NCBI RefSeq assembly: GCF_921293095.1 | Contig: NC_060259.1 | Span: 42,141,812-42,205,811, forward strand | Direction: 5' to 3' | DNA length: 64,000 bases | From: Ischnura elegans | Taxonomy: Eukaryota; Arthropoda; Insecta; Odonata; Coenagrionidae | Shown: positions 23,345 to 35,740 of the stretch, piece after piece | Numbering within the stretch: the first letter of the stretch is position 1 | How the letters are laid out: each line of letters starts with the position of its first letter | Made by a program: the position numbers and the translations under genes | The notes under the pieces: generated by a model | Told to the model about the DNA's origin: nothing | Databases searched by the model: none | What the model saw: only the letters and a program-made list of their open reading frames with translations

Positions 23345-23348
23345 TTAA

Positions 23349-24945
23349 GCATGAAATTTTTTTGCTAAATATATATATTTAAGAAAGATATGTGTTGCAA
23401 AAAATTGAAAATATCCGTCGAAAATAGGTGTTTGGATTCATAATGATAAAAATTTATTGACCTACTTAACTCATAAAATACCTTCACTTGTATTTCGGTA
23501 GTAGGCGACTGATTAAATAAACCAATCCTCTTGCCAACGTTATGCATAATTAATTGCGCATCTTTAAGGCTTGACTTTCCTAAAACTATAAGCTCATGAG
23601 AGTGAAACTTTTCAAACACTTCACCTAACTTGAAGCAGTTACAATGCAAATTTATAAAAATATATTAATATTTAAAAGTTTAGATTTATTACAAAGATCT
23701 TTTATGAGTAGAGAAATGCAAAATGTGTCGTTATTTTATGGCTAAAATAGGAGTTGTCAACCCTTAAATCGGTGTTTTTTTCACCGCAAAATAATGGGCG
23801 TTAGTGAAATCCCATCCTCGTGCTAGGCCCATCTATTAGCTGCAAGTTTTGCACACCACTGACTAGGGTGAATTTCCAAAGAAAACCTGCAGTGCAGACT
23901 GAATTCATGTTATATATTTCCACGGAAAATCATAAACCAAGCAACTCACCAGCCCCGGTATTTAATTTAAGTAAAAAAGGGGATGAATCATAACGCGTTG
24001 TACAAAGGGATTAAAAGTACTCAGATCATTAGTTTTACAGAAAATAGTGGTTTGAACACGCTTCGAAATACGTGCTGTGGCAACGACATTAACAGAAGAA
24101 TGAGATATGCATTTGAATTGTTGAAGTCCGCGGTAAAAACAAAATTCGCATGTTCGAGGGAAAATCCCTGAATTTCCGTTTCCGCATTTACCATTGTCCT
24201 CGACTGAAATCCTCGTTCAACGGTGAATGAGTACATAAAAACAACGACTTATACGCCGCCATAGGGTAATTACAAAATAATGTAAATATATTCTTATTGG
24301 ACAAGCATTTTGCGTCGATTTGAAGTCATGCCTGACATGTGCACTGTAAAAGCTACTCGCCATTTTTCCCGCATACTAGCATCGTGCTTTACCTGGAGGT
24401 CATTAAAATCCGCCAATCTGATCTTGCTCTTCAAGATCCACCAGTTGCCTGGACTCACATGTTGAGACCACACTTCCACTCTTGTCGCTCAGTCTCTTTA
24501 AACGTCCGACATCTGCTGAGCGCCCCTTTAAAATTCACTACAACCTTACTACATGGCGTCCAACAGCTGCGTAAACGAAAAAAGATTTCCAGGTTTTTCT
24601 GACACACTTTTGATATTTCCAGAGGAGTTTCCAGATTTTTTTCACAAATACGGTCAGTGAACATTTCTAAGATGATTATAGTTGATGATTATTCGTAAAA
24701 TTGAATAGTTGGAATAAAATATTAAAAAAAACATGAGAAACATCTTTAAATAGTTCGAGGAAAAAATCAATCGCAACTCTTTTTAGATTTAAATAATGCC
24801 ACACTGGCGCTTATGATCAAGGTATTATTACAGCCAGACTTACTATTATTAATTGGATTGAAATGGACTTCTGGTGAAAATCAGCCGGCAAATCAAAAAG
24901 GGGAAGAATTATAAATTTGAGGATCTGAGAAACTATGAATACTAG
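23349..24945. other. No gene seen
   Basis: AT-rich non-coding sequence; short frames only. Confidence 0.4.
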
Positions 24946-24955
24946 TGACGATAGG

Positions 24956-25180
24956 CTATATACGAACACAGCAGTTGAAGTGGTATGGGGCACGTGCAAC
25001 GAATGGAAAATAAAAGACTGCCGCAGCAAATATTTCAGTGATCCCAGAGGAAAGGCCACTGAGACGAAGGCCTAGGAAAATCTGGGGTGCAGAAATAAAT
25101 GGCTGAAAGAGGATGTGGTGAGCAATTGTAGAAGGTTCGTGAGGCATGGATACTGAGAATCGAAAAACGTAGAACGCCAT
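24956..25180 (+). pseudogene. LINE RT C-terminal fragment (WYGHVQRM type)
   Basis: Read across three frames, the text follows the end of an insect LINE reverse transcriptase. RTQQLKWYG is followed by HVQRMENKRLPQQIF, then IPEERPLRRRPRKIWGAEI, then MAERGCGEQ and EAWILRIEKRRTP. This is the 'LKWYGHV.RM...R.P......GRPR..W...M.ERG' pattern seen after the RT domain in RTE- and L1-like elements. At least two frameshifts and several stops make it a pseudogene. The left flank runs straight into AT-rich DNA, so the copy is 5'-truncated. Clade assignment is tentative; RT ancestry is firm. Confidence 0.8.
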
Positions 25181-25189
25181 AAACCGTTT

Positions 25190-26060
25190 AAATATATCAA
25201 TATTTCTTCGGCTTATGCAAGTGCAGCTTTGAAAAATTGGAAGTAAACTTAAATTAAAATCCTATTAACGTAAGTTCAATCTTACATGTTTTTTCTCAGG
25301 CGTATGACACCCCCGATGATTAAATTTCGGCAGACTACGAAGATGATCATGGAAAAAGATACGAAACTTAATCACTAAGACTTTTGTGGATCAAAGAAGA
25401 TAGCATGAAGTTAAAGAGAGAACTCGAAGATTAAGAAAGAGGACCAAGTCCAGGAAACATCGGTTATAAGAAAAATTGTATGATTCCTCATTAATCGGGA
25501 TCAAATGTGAGCCAGAATCCTTATAAAACACCCCGTCGGTTGCTCAGCAAATACAAAAGAACCATCGTCGACAGGATACATGAAGTAAGCAACATAAGTA
25601 AAAAAATAACTATTATGTCAGCTACTGACTATTTAAAAAATAATCAATTTATCAGGAATTCACAGCGAAATAAAAACTGAAAACATAATAGAGCTAAAGA
25701 AATTTAAATAAATAACGCCTTTGGGTACGGAATGGACTTTACTGAGACCTTAGTCTAACCTCGTCTATCATCGGCAGCATACATAAAAAATGACGACGAC
25801 TAATTCAGGACAATTATCTTAAACAAGAGTGGACTTTTTAAGTCCTACAATTTCATAAAAATTCTGTAATAAGTTGGTTTCAACAAGTGGCATTCCTATA
25901 AATCAACTTGTCATCCTAAGCTTTCAAAGAAGCAGTGCACATAAATAAAAAAAATAAAGCGTATATAAATATGGTTGGTGAATGAATTCCTCGGCGTTAC
26001 TTATAAAGAATTACAACAGAATATCTCCCTCTCAAATCTGGTTACTACTAATAATAACTA
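25190..26060. other. No gene seen
   Basis: AT-rich sequence between a LINE tail and the Helitron end. No open frame above background and no repeat pairing detected. Confidence 0.4.
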
Positions 26061-26640
26061 CTAGGTAACCCGTGCGAAAATTTCGCACTTTCACACTATC
26101 AGGGAATAAGTATGTTAAGGAAACGGTGTATTTGGGTTTAAAATAGAGAAGAAGATGTATCATAAAGTGATTAATGTATACTCGTTTTCTTGCAAATATA
26201 GACAAAACATGTGAATACAATACGTGCAAGATAGTTTGGTACAAGTAGGAACAATCATGACGTCTGTTACTGAATAGTGGTGCGCAATTTTCAAAACTTC
26301 TTTAAAGACAATATTAGAAGTAACAACGTTGTCGTCAGTAATTTCTTGGTTATGAGTTTCTTTAACACAAAAATAAATACCACGGAAAGTGCGAACTTTA
26401 GAAAATGCCATATACAGCTGTCTATGCGAAAAAATGGGCTTTGTTTAGTACAATCCAGCTCTCTGAAGATTCTGACCCTGAGCTTTATTAATTGTCATCG
26501 CAAAGACCACTTTGATTGGGAATTGTTTTCTTGTCATTTAGAAAGGCATGGTCGGATTCGAAGGGGTGAGTTTCATTCCCGGAATTATGGTCATACAAGT
26601 TATCTTTGAAGTTCCTTAGACACGATGTCTCATATAGAGA
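26061..26640 (-). mobile_element. Helitron 3' portion with intact 3' terminus
   Basis: On the minus strand a decayed helicase is followed by a terminus with the Helitron layout: a perfect hairpin of 8-bp arms around one base (plus 26072-26088, GTGCGAAA/TTTCGCAC), seven bases later CTAG (plus 26061-26064), then a host T. Helitrons end in CTRR preceded by a short hairpin and insert between A and T. The 5' TC end and the Rep nuclease are not seen, so the copy is truncated somewhere beyond 26640. Confidence 0.85.
26160..26640 (-). pseudogene. Helitron helicase (Pif1-like) C-terminal fragment
   Basis: The minus strand reads TIIPGMKLTPSNPTMPF, a stop, MTRKQFPIKVVFAMTINKAQ, GQNLQRAGLY, a stop, then FSHRQLYMAFSKVRTFRGIY and NIVFKEVL. 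These are the last conserved blocks of superfamily-1 Pif1-type helicases of Helitrons: FAMTINKAQGQ is motif V and QLYMAFSKVR is motif VI, whose arginine contacts ATP. An upstream block in another frame (YETSCLRNFKDNL) shows an additional frameshift. Motifs I-IV and the Rep domain are missing. Two stops and at least one frameshift mean it encodes nothing functional. It ends about 230 bp before the element's 3' hairpin. Confidence 0.9.
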
Positions 26641-26840
26641 ACGTTTAACATTCTCCATACTTCTTGGATTTTATTTTCAATTTTTTTGCCGGCTTATGTT
26701 ATGTTTCTTTGGTTTAGTTAAGGATTTGACGAGTTTACCAACCTTTTATTAAAGATTAGAATAAAGAAATGTGTGGAGTCGATATGCGTCAAGCGAGTAA
26801 TCGACATGGAAAAATCGAAACTTTTAAGTCAAAGTAATGC

Positions 26841-26912
26841 TTCATTATCATTGTTAAACAATCCTAAGATTGGTTTTACGCACCTCTCCATTCCGCTCCT
26901 ACCCGCTAAATA
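26841..26912 (-). pseudogene. Very short LINE 3' end (same family as 0.84 and 13.4 kb)
   Basis: Minus strand LAGRSGMERCVKPIL followed by CCAATCTTAGGATTGTT and AATGATAATGA. It matches the LADRR.EWRAASNQS end and 3' repeat of the LINE tails elsewhere in the window, with the frame drifted. Only about 70 bp remain, an extreme 5' truncation. Confidence 0.6.
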
Positions 26913-27287
26913 GTGAAATTTGAGATTAGGATTGTATCTTTCGTCAGAAGCCATTGAAGCGTTGATTCAACGTTTAAAATGATACCCCATTTAACGGTGT
27001 AGGTGCAGTATTAATGGAGCATATACGGAATGACAGAAAAATACATTTCTGTAATAATATTTATGAAGCTTGCAAAGTTAGCTAATATATTCAAACAACA
27101 GCGACAAATTAACTTTATAACATAATTCTTCCCTTCCCGCTAGAGCAAGCTGAATGCTTACCTAAAGTACATATTACTAATCTTCCATTTGTGATGTCCA
27201 TCCTTCTCTTTTTGGCTCTCCTCCATGCATGGCTTTTTCCTTCATATCATTTTCTCATCCACGGAGCATTGGAATTCTTGCCTCTAG

Positions 27288-27647
27288 TGTTACCACTATC
27301 ACTCTTTTCATTATGTTTTTGCGTTTGTACAATTCTCATGATTTGATCTCAAGCTTCTGCATAGAATTTTTAGCAGTTCCCTCCGGACAAACGAAATTCT
27401 CCCTCTTTCCCGTTTTCATGTTCCTACTCGCCCCTTACGTAATAACTCTCCGCTTCACATTCCGCGATTCCGTCTTTCCATCTCTCAACGCTCACTTTTC
27501 TACCAAATCCCGTCCTTGTTTAACTCCATGGCTTTAAAAATCCCTTGCCTGGACCTCTTTTCGTCTGCCACTAATAAAAAATCCTCCTTAAAATGCCGCC
27601 TGAACTTTTCACCGTTGTCTAATCCATTATGTCCCTTCTTACGTTAA
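27288..27647 (+). pseudogene. LINE RT C-terminal fragment (RSLFYQIPSLFNS type)
   Basis: The frame through 27411 reads RFHVPTRPLRNNSPLHIP, RFRLSISQRSLFYQIPSLFNSM, ALKIPCLDLF and on to a stop at 27645-27647. The order 'R.P.R....L.IPR......RS.FY..PSLFNSL......D.F' is the RT C-terminal end of one insect LINE lineage and matches the fragment at 30.73 kb. Upstream the frame meets a stop at 27285. About 115 codons are open but the catalytic palm is missing. The stretch to about 27770 is 3'-UTR-like and ends AATAAAGAATTAAAA. Confidence 0.75.
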
Positions 27648-27770
27648 AAAATTTTGTTTTCAGCTAGTTTTATTATTTATTGTGTTATCTTTTTAGATAT
27701 TATTTATTTACGTTAATAGCCAATGTAAAAGCCTTTGCTCCGTTTTTGGTGGTGAAATAAAGAATTAAAA

Positions 27771-29280
27771 ATGCAGTAGGGGCAGCAGAAATATTCTGCA
27801 AGTGTCTTATGGGTGGTAACTGGAGAAGTGAGACGTTTCCGAAAATACACTTTCGGCAACGAAATTAGAGTAATTCCAGAATTATAAAAGGTTGAATTTG
27901 GCCTACAACATTTACGCCGTGGGAATTACCCTGATTACATAATCACTTAAAATTTGTTCATTCATTTTAATGCAATGCGATTTCTACGGCGTAAGCAGAA
28001 TCATTGGCACAATGTGACTTGATGTGATCGAATGAGATGATTAATGATTGATTGATTTTGAGCCCGCATTAATAATGATTATGCAGAGATAGTTTATTGT
28101 TTCACGCAATGGCAAAGTATAAGATTGAATCGGGAAATTTCAATAATTTCCACACCAATTTGTCATAGACTGCAGTGGCATGAAACGATTTTCCATTGAA
28201 AAGGGCCTAAGCTTCGGCACTGAAAAATGAATGATAGGCACGCTATTTACAATATTTTTTATCCCTTCAGTCTTCCATTTATGATATCCATCCAATCCTT
28301 CTTAGCCAATCGTTTAGATTATTTGGCCATAAATGAAACTGTAGAGATTTAATGTTTTGAAATACCTCCATACGAAAGTGGAAGTAGCCCCTCGAGTAAT
28401 GGAAATAATTTGAATCGAATTTTGTGAGCAATAATCCTACTAAATTAATTATTTCTAGAGCATGAATAGATGGCATAGCTTTGAACTGAGATAGATGATA
28501 CAAAGTGTTCTGACAATTTATTCCGCAAAAATAACTTTTAACACGCTGTTTAGATACAAAAAATTAACAATGAGGGTTGAAGTCCCATCAACATACAAAG
28601 GACTAGCATTTATAGTTGTAAATGCAATCACTTTATCTGTGAATAGTGTCAGCTATGAAGTCCCAGGTTGCACCCTTCTAGGATAAAAGAATCATCTAGA
28701 GGCTTGAAATGTAGTAAAATATCCTATCCAAATCTCAGTGTTATGATACAACGTACATACTGTTAGCCAATCTGATCGTTAACAGGGTGATCGGTGATGT
28801 GATATGTTGGCCAAGTAAAAATGTGTCCTTTAAGGTTTTAAAAATATCATGAGAATTCAAATCTGAACAGGTTTAAGGAAAAACGCAAATTGTGCATAAA
28901 TTTATCCTATAACTACCCAGTGAAACCTTAATACTCCCTTTCTCGTCGAAATAATATAGGATTTACCTCTTCATCCATTAAATATTTTCCTTTAGATTTA
29001 GAACGAACAAACTGGCCAACTATGTTTTCTTATAATTGTAATAAATTCAATCAAAACAATGATTTACAGATATTTAGGAATTTACCGCGTGCTGATGTCA
29101 TTATTAGGCCGACGGCCTAAATTTAACATCAAGTCGCTTGAAACTCCAAAAAACATCAGCAAATCATATGTGGACCGCCAAATTTTTAACAGTACAATTA
29201 TTTTTTTTTAAATATCGAGTGTACAGATTGTTAGCTGGATAAAAACAAATAACTAGCCAATAGGTAGAGTTCGAAAAAGC
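27771..29280. other. No gene seen
   Basis: AT-rich DNA with no bounded repeat or recognisable frame. Confidence 0.4.
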
Positions 29281-29284
29281 TACC

Positions 29285-29660
29285 CGGGCCCTTTGGAGCC
29301 TTTAGACCTTTGGAGTCGCGGCTGGGTTTCAAGACGACGTCGGCAGCCTGGCCAGCCCTTCCATAGTGAAAGGCGAACGAACGCTTCAGCCAGCAAGCAG
29401 TCCGGCATCAGCGGCAATTTTCTTGACCCGGCATCCAGCTTTCTTCGAACCAGATCTCAGCGGGTAGCATTCTCGGGTGCCTCTTCACCCTGGACGCCTA
29501 TCCTGAATCCTACCACTCGTCACTGTGGAGAACTTGTTTCGGAGCAACACGGAGTCGCCGGCGACTCAGTTGCCATGACGAGGGAGTGCCCAACGCTCAT
29601 TTCTCGCGTGAAAGTCCACGCATTTAGACACCGAAAAGGTCCTAGGTACAGAAAGGGCTC
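29285..29660. other. GC-rich patch ending in a T run
   Basis: About 375 bp of higher GC with a 129-codon plus-strand frame that ends in a run of T (about 29670-29680). The translation (basic, serine- and arginine-rich) shows no domain, and other frames are also fairly open, so composition explains it. It could be transposon DNA or a small CpG island. No partner copy was found. Confidence 0.3.
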
Positions 29661-29689
29661 GGTGAACTTTTTTTTTTTTTAATTTAAGA

Positions 29690-30720
29690 CTGTGATGAGA
29701 GGATGAAAAATAAATTTCCCGTGATTCGATTCGACACTAATTTCTCGATCTATCTGCGGCGACAAGTAGTCGCCTTAACAATTTTGAGTGCTAATGAGGT
29801 AATATTACGTTCTCGAGACACTTCGTAGAACTGCAGGCAACGTTATATTACGTCTGTTTGAATTTTATAGTCTTTTATATTCCCGCTGGGTATTACGATT
29901 GGATATCTGCCAATAATTGTTCTTTGCATAGTTAGTGCATAGAAAATACACTAGATGGTGGACTTTTGGATATAGATGTTTTTACTTTAACTTTCTATGT
30001 ACCTACTGCAGTAAAATACTAAAAATTTTCAAAATTTGGGAAAAAAGCCCAGCACTGGCGTAAGGGATAGGATATCAAGGGCTAGCACTAATAGTGGCAA
30101 CCTTTTCGCAGATAGGCTCATGACGCTGCGCGCTCTAGCTGAGCTGGCTACAGTTCCCTCAAAATCGTGAGCGATTTCTTCCCTCAATGCGCGGTTCTCA
30201 ATGAACGAGTTAATGAGTCGAAACTTATAAGCTTTTAAACAAGCACATGATAGACAGCGCCTTTGTATTGATTTACATTTTTCGGGAAGAGCTGCTTTCA
30301 TAAGATATGATGCTTTCCCGGCGAATAGTGCGGGTAAACTTTCCTCGGGATTCCTACTGGATTAATTACTCCGTTTTAGCCGCCGTTTCGAGCTCAGACT
30401 CGGAGCTCGAATATCGCTTTTTTTGTTTTTCTAGTTTGATACCATACCGATCATATCAAATTGACTAAAAATAGAGCAATGTCACTTTTAGGCCTTCTTC
30501 ATCGCTTCACGGAAATATCGCATAGCCCTACGAAGGTTCTTTTCAACATTTATTCTGCCAATCACGTCATACTGCTCTCCCATTTGGTCCATCTCTTCCC
30601 CAACTAACCTTTCTACACTTAACAGTCTAACTGGTTTCTTTCCCAGGATTTCAAAATACAGATTTCCCTATTACCGCAGCATGCCAACTGATCCCATCTC
30701 ATATTTCCCATCAAAGAGCA
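29690..30720. other. No gene seen
   Basis: AT-rich non-coding. A 90-codon minus frame at 30029-30301 has no family features. Confidence 0.4.
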
Positions 30721-30727
30721 AAATGAT

Positions 30728-30991
30728 TTGCAATTAATCTACAACATTCTGAATTCGAATATTGATTCTCCTGTATTTATTTCCTTCGTTAATGTCCGAG
30801 TCCCTAGCCGTTCCACTCGTTCTCATTCTTTTCTCCACTTGCCTATCCCCAGGCTATCTCTTATCAAACGTTCCCTGTACAACCGCCCCTCCTCACTTCT
30901 TAACTCTTTACCAGATAATATTGATCCTTTCCTGCTCTCATCTGACTCCTTCGTCAACCTTGTTACGTTCCATATATCTGTAAATAGCTAA
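30728..30991 (+). pseudogene. LINE RT C-terminal fragment
   Basis: An 87-codon open frame reads LIYNILNSNIDSPVF, VRVPSRSTRSHSFLHLPIPR, SLIKRSLYNRPSSLLNSLP and DNIDPFLLSSDSF, the same RT C-terminal pattern as at 27288-27647 (IPR, RSLY/RSLFY, PSLFNSL, D.F) but a separate, less damaged copy. It is open to the stop near 30989, yet without the RT catalytic domain it cannot act. The 3' UTR and A/T-rich tail that follow confirm a LINE insertion. Confidence 0.8.
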
Positions 30992-31176
30992 GCTCCCCCT
31001 TCTATCCCTTTCATTTTTCGTTGAATTGTTTTTAATTGTATTTTTCAATCTTGTCTCTTATGTTTTGTTGTTGTTTGCAATTGAAATTTCTTGCTTAGAT
31101 TTATATTATCAAGCTAATGATTCACTTTAAATTGACATAAATGCTGTGTGTGAAAAATAAATAAAATAAATAAATA
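30992..31176 (+). repeat. LINE 3' UTR and AAATAAATA-type tail
   Basis: Continuous with the RT fragment upstream. It ends in short tandem repeats of AAATA/AAATAAATA at about 31147-31176, the kind of simple 3' tail used by LINEs that lack a poly(A) tail. Confidence 0.65.
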
Positions 31177-34100
31177 CACGAAATCAATTGTAACAATGTG
31201 ACTTAGCGACAAAAAAAAACAAACAAATAAAACGACATTCAGCAGCCCTTAGGATGAGCCCAGAGTCGGAACTTACAACGTCGGCTAAAATGCAGTATTT
31301 AACCCGGTGGGAACTCCGAGAAAAGTTTACCCACAGTTACTATCTATATTATCCATACTTCAATTATTCCTGGTTTTTCATCCGTATTTATTTACCTTAG
31401 TGATTTTACCATTTATCATGAGAGTTTCATCTAGATTATAGCACAATTTTTAACGGAAACTACACTTTAGGCATCGATAGATCTATCAACACCAAATGGG
31501 TCTCATCCGTTCTAGTTTAAATTACTATTTCAGCGTAAATACGTCATTCACCAGGACCGTCCAGCGGTAAAACCACTTCATTCTTCCTCCATGCCCACTT
31601 AATGTTCCAGGCTGTCCTTTATTAACCCTCCACACGTCCGCCGAAAGTGGCAGTTCAGAGGATGCCTCATCATTTTTCCAAAATTTCAAGCTTTTATGTG
31701 AAATGACATCAGAAATGTTAGCTTCCCACCATTACTCTTCCAGTTTTTTCAATATCTTCCGATCAAAAATAATCCTATGGTTTATTAATTCTGTAAAATT
31801 TCTCGAAGAGCGAATCGGAATATCTCGAAAGATTTTTTAATATTCTTTACAGATCATTGAAAATTTTCCCAAGACTATCCGCAAATCGTGGCTATTATTT
31901 CCATCTCTTAAAAATAGTTGGTAATTCCGAACTCCTTATTCTTCCATTTCCCCACTGCTATTCCTCAGCCTTTTATATAACTTTTACTAGCTTTTGTGAT
32001 ATATTATGTCTATTTTATTCGAAAATAAATATTCAGGTTGTTTCTCTCATTTTTTGTATTCAGTAAACATTTAAGATCCTACCGAGAAAGTTACCGAGTG
32101 GTTTACTAGCCTCTAGCAGTATCTTTAAGACTTAAATGAATGTTTAAGTCATATTTGGCTCCAATGGGACCCTTCACCATCCCCTGGAGCTGGCTGCATA
32201 TTTACGCCCGTCAACATTTTATTAGAATAATGGATTTCATAGAAATGTTAACATGTAATATTCAAGGACTAATTATGAACGAAATGCATTATAGCCCTAG
32301 AATATCGCGAAAATAAAATATAATTGATCTAATCCTCAATGTCTGTAATATAGTGGAGAGAATACCTGCCAAGGGTAAGGAACCGTCACATGTCTACTGG
32401 CGACTGAAATGCGATGATAATATTAATTTTCGGCGTAAGGGTCCCGCTGAAGCGGAGTAAATCCAAAGCAATGACTCTCACGAAGCGAGGTTTGAATCGC
32501 GAATCGTTTATGTTCCTTAGAACACGATGTTATATTAGACTTTATGCAAATAGAATACAATTTACTCTCACAGGGTTTGTCCAGCAATAAATCAAAACCA
32601 CAGTTGATGGATTGTGTTCTCATGGTACTATTACGACCTAATCAGAAACGTATTTACGCCCAGTTTACTAAGCAACGATATTTTCAAATGACGACGACAG
32701 CGCACCAATGATTCCCACACATAAAACCCGATCCTAAACTTCAACGTGATTCCTTAATACCCGTCCTCTAACCTTTGGTTTCCATAATCAGAATTATAAT
32801 CCACATATGGTTACGTAAATCACTAATCACAACAATCAACGCAAAACTATGAACAAGTCCGGTTCTATCTCGTATTAGTAGTACTATGACCTTGCATGCG
32901 ATTTTCGGTTCACCGTTCTCCTGTTTTTGGTCAAAATATGAATGTTCGATGCATTTAGTGGCGGTATGCCGAACCTCCATTTCATTCAACCATACTTCAT
33001 ACTCAGTGTGTGGGTAGAAACTAAACCGTTCGAAGGTGAAGCATGTGGTCTCTCCGGTTCGAAGAATTATGTGTTTAGTTTCGTCCTAGTCCCCGAGTTT
33101 AGTTTCAACCCGAAGTAGTTTTGACTCAGATTTCGTTTCGTTTAGCTTCCCGAGATTAAATCCATTTCGTTTCGTCTCTACATTTCGATCCCGAGAACGA
33201 AAATATTGAAATTTTTCAGGTTTTTGATTTTCCTTTAGTTTCGATTGCCATCCCTGGCTTTCATCGAGCCGATGTTTTCTATGAGCGAAAGGCGATCTCT
33301 CGCCGATGGAAAACCCGTCATTTGGTAGAGCTTTGAAGCACACATAATGCACACACTCTACCGAAAAAATTAATTCACATTAAATGTTCGAACACTTATA
33401 CCAGTCAATAAAATACTAAGCATCGATGCAATTAACGGATTCTTAGACGTCACTTTAACTTATTTCTATTACGATACGCTTCCGACTACCAAGAATGATT
33501 GTGTTATCTCAAGAATAGTTTTTCCTCGCTTTGATCCTGAACCGGATCTTACGTAACTATTCAATGTAACCTTTGCGATTTGAAGTTTTGATAAGTAAAG
33601 AGTCAGCGCACAGAAGCATTTTATATAGCAGCCACGTCCGCATCCATCTACCATTACAGGTGGTAAATAACGTTCATTGTTACCGGTTCTGGGGACTAGT
33701 CAAATGAGTAGGAGATGTCAAGGAAGAAGGCAAGGGGCCACTAATACATGGTACAAAATATTCTCCAGGAAACTGGGGCTTTAGGACACAATTGAAATTT
33801 TTTGTATTGATTGATTACGAAATAATTTGCTATGCAGCAAATAATCCAAACCGAGGAAGTATTAATTGATTCAAAAATTATGAGCAGCTATAACTATAAA
33901 ATAACTAAAATTCAAATTTTGTACGCAGTACATTAGGTGGTTGAATAAACCATGATTCGATAGCATACAACCCGGGAAATGCTGGGAAAACTTAATTAAA
34001 AAGCAATCTGGAGTGAAAAAAATAACTGCCGTGACTTTGAGAAAAAGAAAAAATACTTTTATAGCATTTTTACATAACATCCTCTTTCATCTAAATACAT

Positions 34101-34290
34101 CTTTTTTCATATTGATCACATAATTTTCCTTAATACTTCATATTTGCATCACATTATCCACGATAAATTTGAGCAAAAATCGTCTTTTCCGCTAGTTTAC
34201 CTTAAGGAATATCTTAATACGAGTGAATTGCACTGCACTGTACATTCTCATGCCCGCAAGAGCAAAAATTCCGATGAGGAAATTGTGCAC
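31177..34290. other. No gene seen
   Basis: AT-rich. The stretch 33060-33250 is rich in TTTCGTTTCG-like and TTTAGTTTCG-like text, a low-complexity feature rather than a gene. Confidence 0.4.
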
Positions 34291-34295
34291 GAACT

Positions 34296-34362
34296 GACCT
34301 GGACTCGAACTGGCTTACCTCGATTTCGCGCTCCTTTAGCCGCTTTAGCACGGCCGAGAGAA
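34296..34362 (-). other. tRNA-like sequence (SINE head or decayed tRNA)
   Basis: Minus strand: GCTAAAGCGGCTAAAGG fits an A box with one mismatch, and about 30 nt on AGTTCGAGTCCAGG is a near-perfect B box. Stems are poorly paired (the acceptor arm is not clear), so it is unlikely to be a working tRNA gene. No SINE body could be traced. Confidence 0.45.
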
Positions 34363-34877
34363 GAACGATACGTATGAGGTATTGCTTGTTAGAGGAATGA
34401 GATTTTACCAGAAACTGTAAATTCAACCTATGGCATCTGCTCTTAGCTTAGTTTTGGTGACAGTACTAGTAGGAAGGACTGCCTTCTGAACATAATAATA
34501 ACAAATGGTGAACGTTATAGACAGCAGTGGCTAGTTTTGAAGAAGTCGTATGCAATTTTCTTGGCAATGAGTATATCGTGGTTGAGGCGAAGATTAAGTA
34601 ACTATTATCAGTTATTAACCATTCAAAAACAAGAATCTCTTTGGGAAAGATAAATGACATTACGAAAAGTTGATTCCTCTTACTGATGGCCGCAATGCAT
34701 GCCGCGGAATTCTGAAAAACCTGACGGTCACTGAATCAGTCACGATCTGAGACGGTCACGATGGCAGAAATTTTCAAACGCAAATTGCCACGTTCAAATA
34801 CTGTGCGTTCATGGTGATTATTTCTGTACTTAATTTACTCATAAAACTTCACTCACACCTCCGACTTTCGAGGTATG

Positions 34878-34963
34878 TTTGATATTTGTAGGAGTCGACC
34901 GACAACTGAAGTAATTTGTGCCATGAGGAAATCGGTAGGTAAGGAAGGGTGGAGAGAAACTCG
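34878..34963 (-). mobile_element. SINE 3'-tail fragment
   Basis: Aligns with 35447-35530: ATTTGTAGGAGTCGACCGAC, then CCATGAGG, GGTAGGTAAGGAAGGG and GGAGAGAAACTCG. On the element's own strand this is the 3' part. The tRNA head is absent, so it is a 5'-truncated copy lying about 570 bp from the fuller one. Confidence 0.65.
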
Positions 34964-35446
34964 AACGAAACGAAAATGAAATTATATGAATTTTAGACAT
35001 AATATTATGATGAAAGCTCTGTTAATTTTATTAGCGTCAAAATATGTTCACATAATACTTGGAAATAGAATTTTATTCTGAAAATAAGGACAAAGTGATC
35101 CCTATGTATTTTATGCACTTTCAAATGCTGCGCTGATGCTCGCAGGACGAAGCTGTTGTTGACGTAGTCAAAACAACAGCTGAATAAAGGAACGAGTTAG
35201 ATATAACTCTATCGAAAATTTTTATGCATTTTTCCTTAACCAGGTTCAGTCACAATCATTTTTTACGGACGGCTAATGAGATAATAATGCTGGATGGCAA
35301 ATAAATGAATAGATACAAATCATGGATTTCCATAGTAGGCCGCTAATCCTTATGGATATATCTTATTCTACCATTCTTCAGTAATTAATTCAGATTCAAT
35401 TGTAAAAATACCTTTCATAAAAAACTTGGCTAACGTATGGTACCTA

Positions 35447-35740
35447 TGGTATTTGGAGGAGGCGACCGACAGCTCAGGTCATTTGCGCCATGAGGGAAGG
35501 GTAGGTAAGGAAGGGCGGAGAGAAACTCGGTGTCGGCATTAGCCTCCTCTTAACGAAAGGCGCCAAGGGGACCACGGCTTAACGTCCCATCCGACGGACG
35601 GAGTGTTGAACTTGAATTGGCCTCCACTCATCATTCTAGCAGGGATCAGGTAGTCCCTGAAAATTCTCAGCCACCGCCGGGATCTCCAACTTTCGAAAAA
35701 TAAGTCTTGGCCCAACCTAACCTCCTCATCAACACGCATG
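35447..35740 (-). mobile_element. tRNA-derived SINE, nearly full length
   Basis: On the minus strand it runs from a degenerate tRNA head (B-box-like GTTGGAGATCCCGGCGG at plus 35674-35690), through GGGACGTTAAGCCGTGGTCC (plus 35570-35589) and TTCGTTAAGAGGAGGCTAAT, to the tail CGGTCGCCTCCTCCAAATACC (plus 35449-35469). The GTTAAGCC block and tRNA head mark an insect SINE. Its tail is shared with the copies at 34.88 and 45.92 kb, and its core with 15.9 kb. Confidence 0.7.

Noticed and set aside
29293..29682. 129-codon plus frame ending in polyphenylalanine
   Set aside because: The terminal residues come from a T run and no family pattern is visible. No splice sites or partner copy support it.
34296..34362. 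A functional tRNA gene
   Set aside because: Good internal boxes but no proper acceptor stem, so it is treated as a SINE head or tRNA relic.
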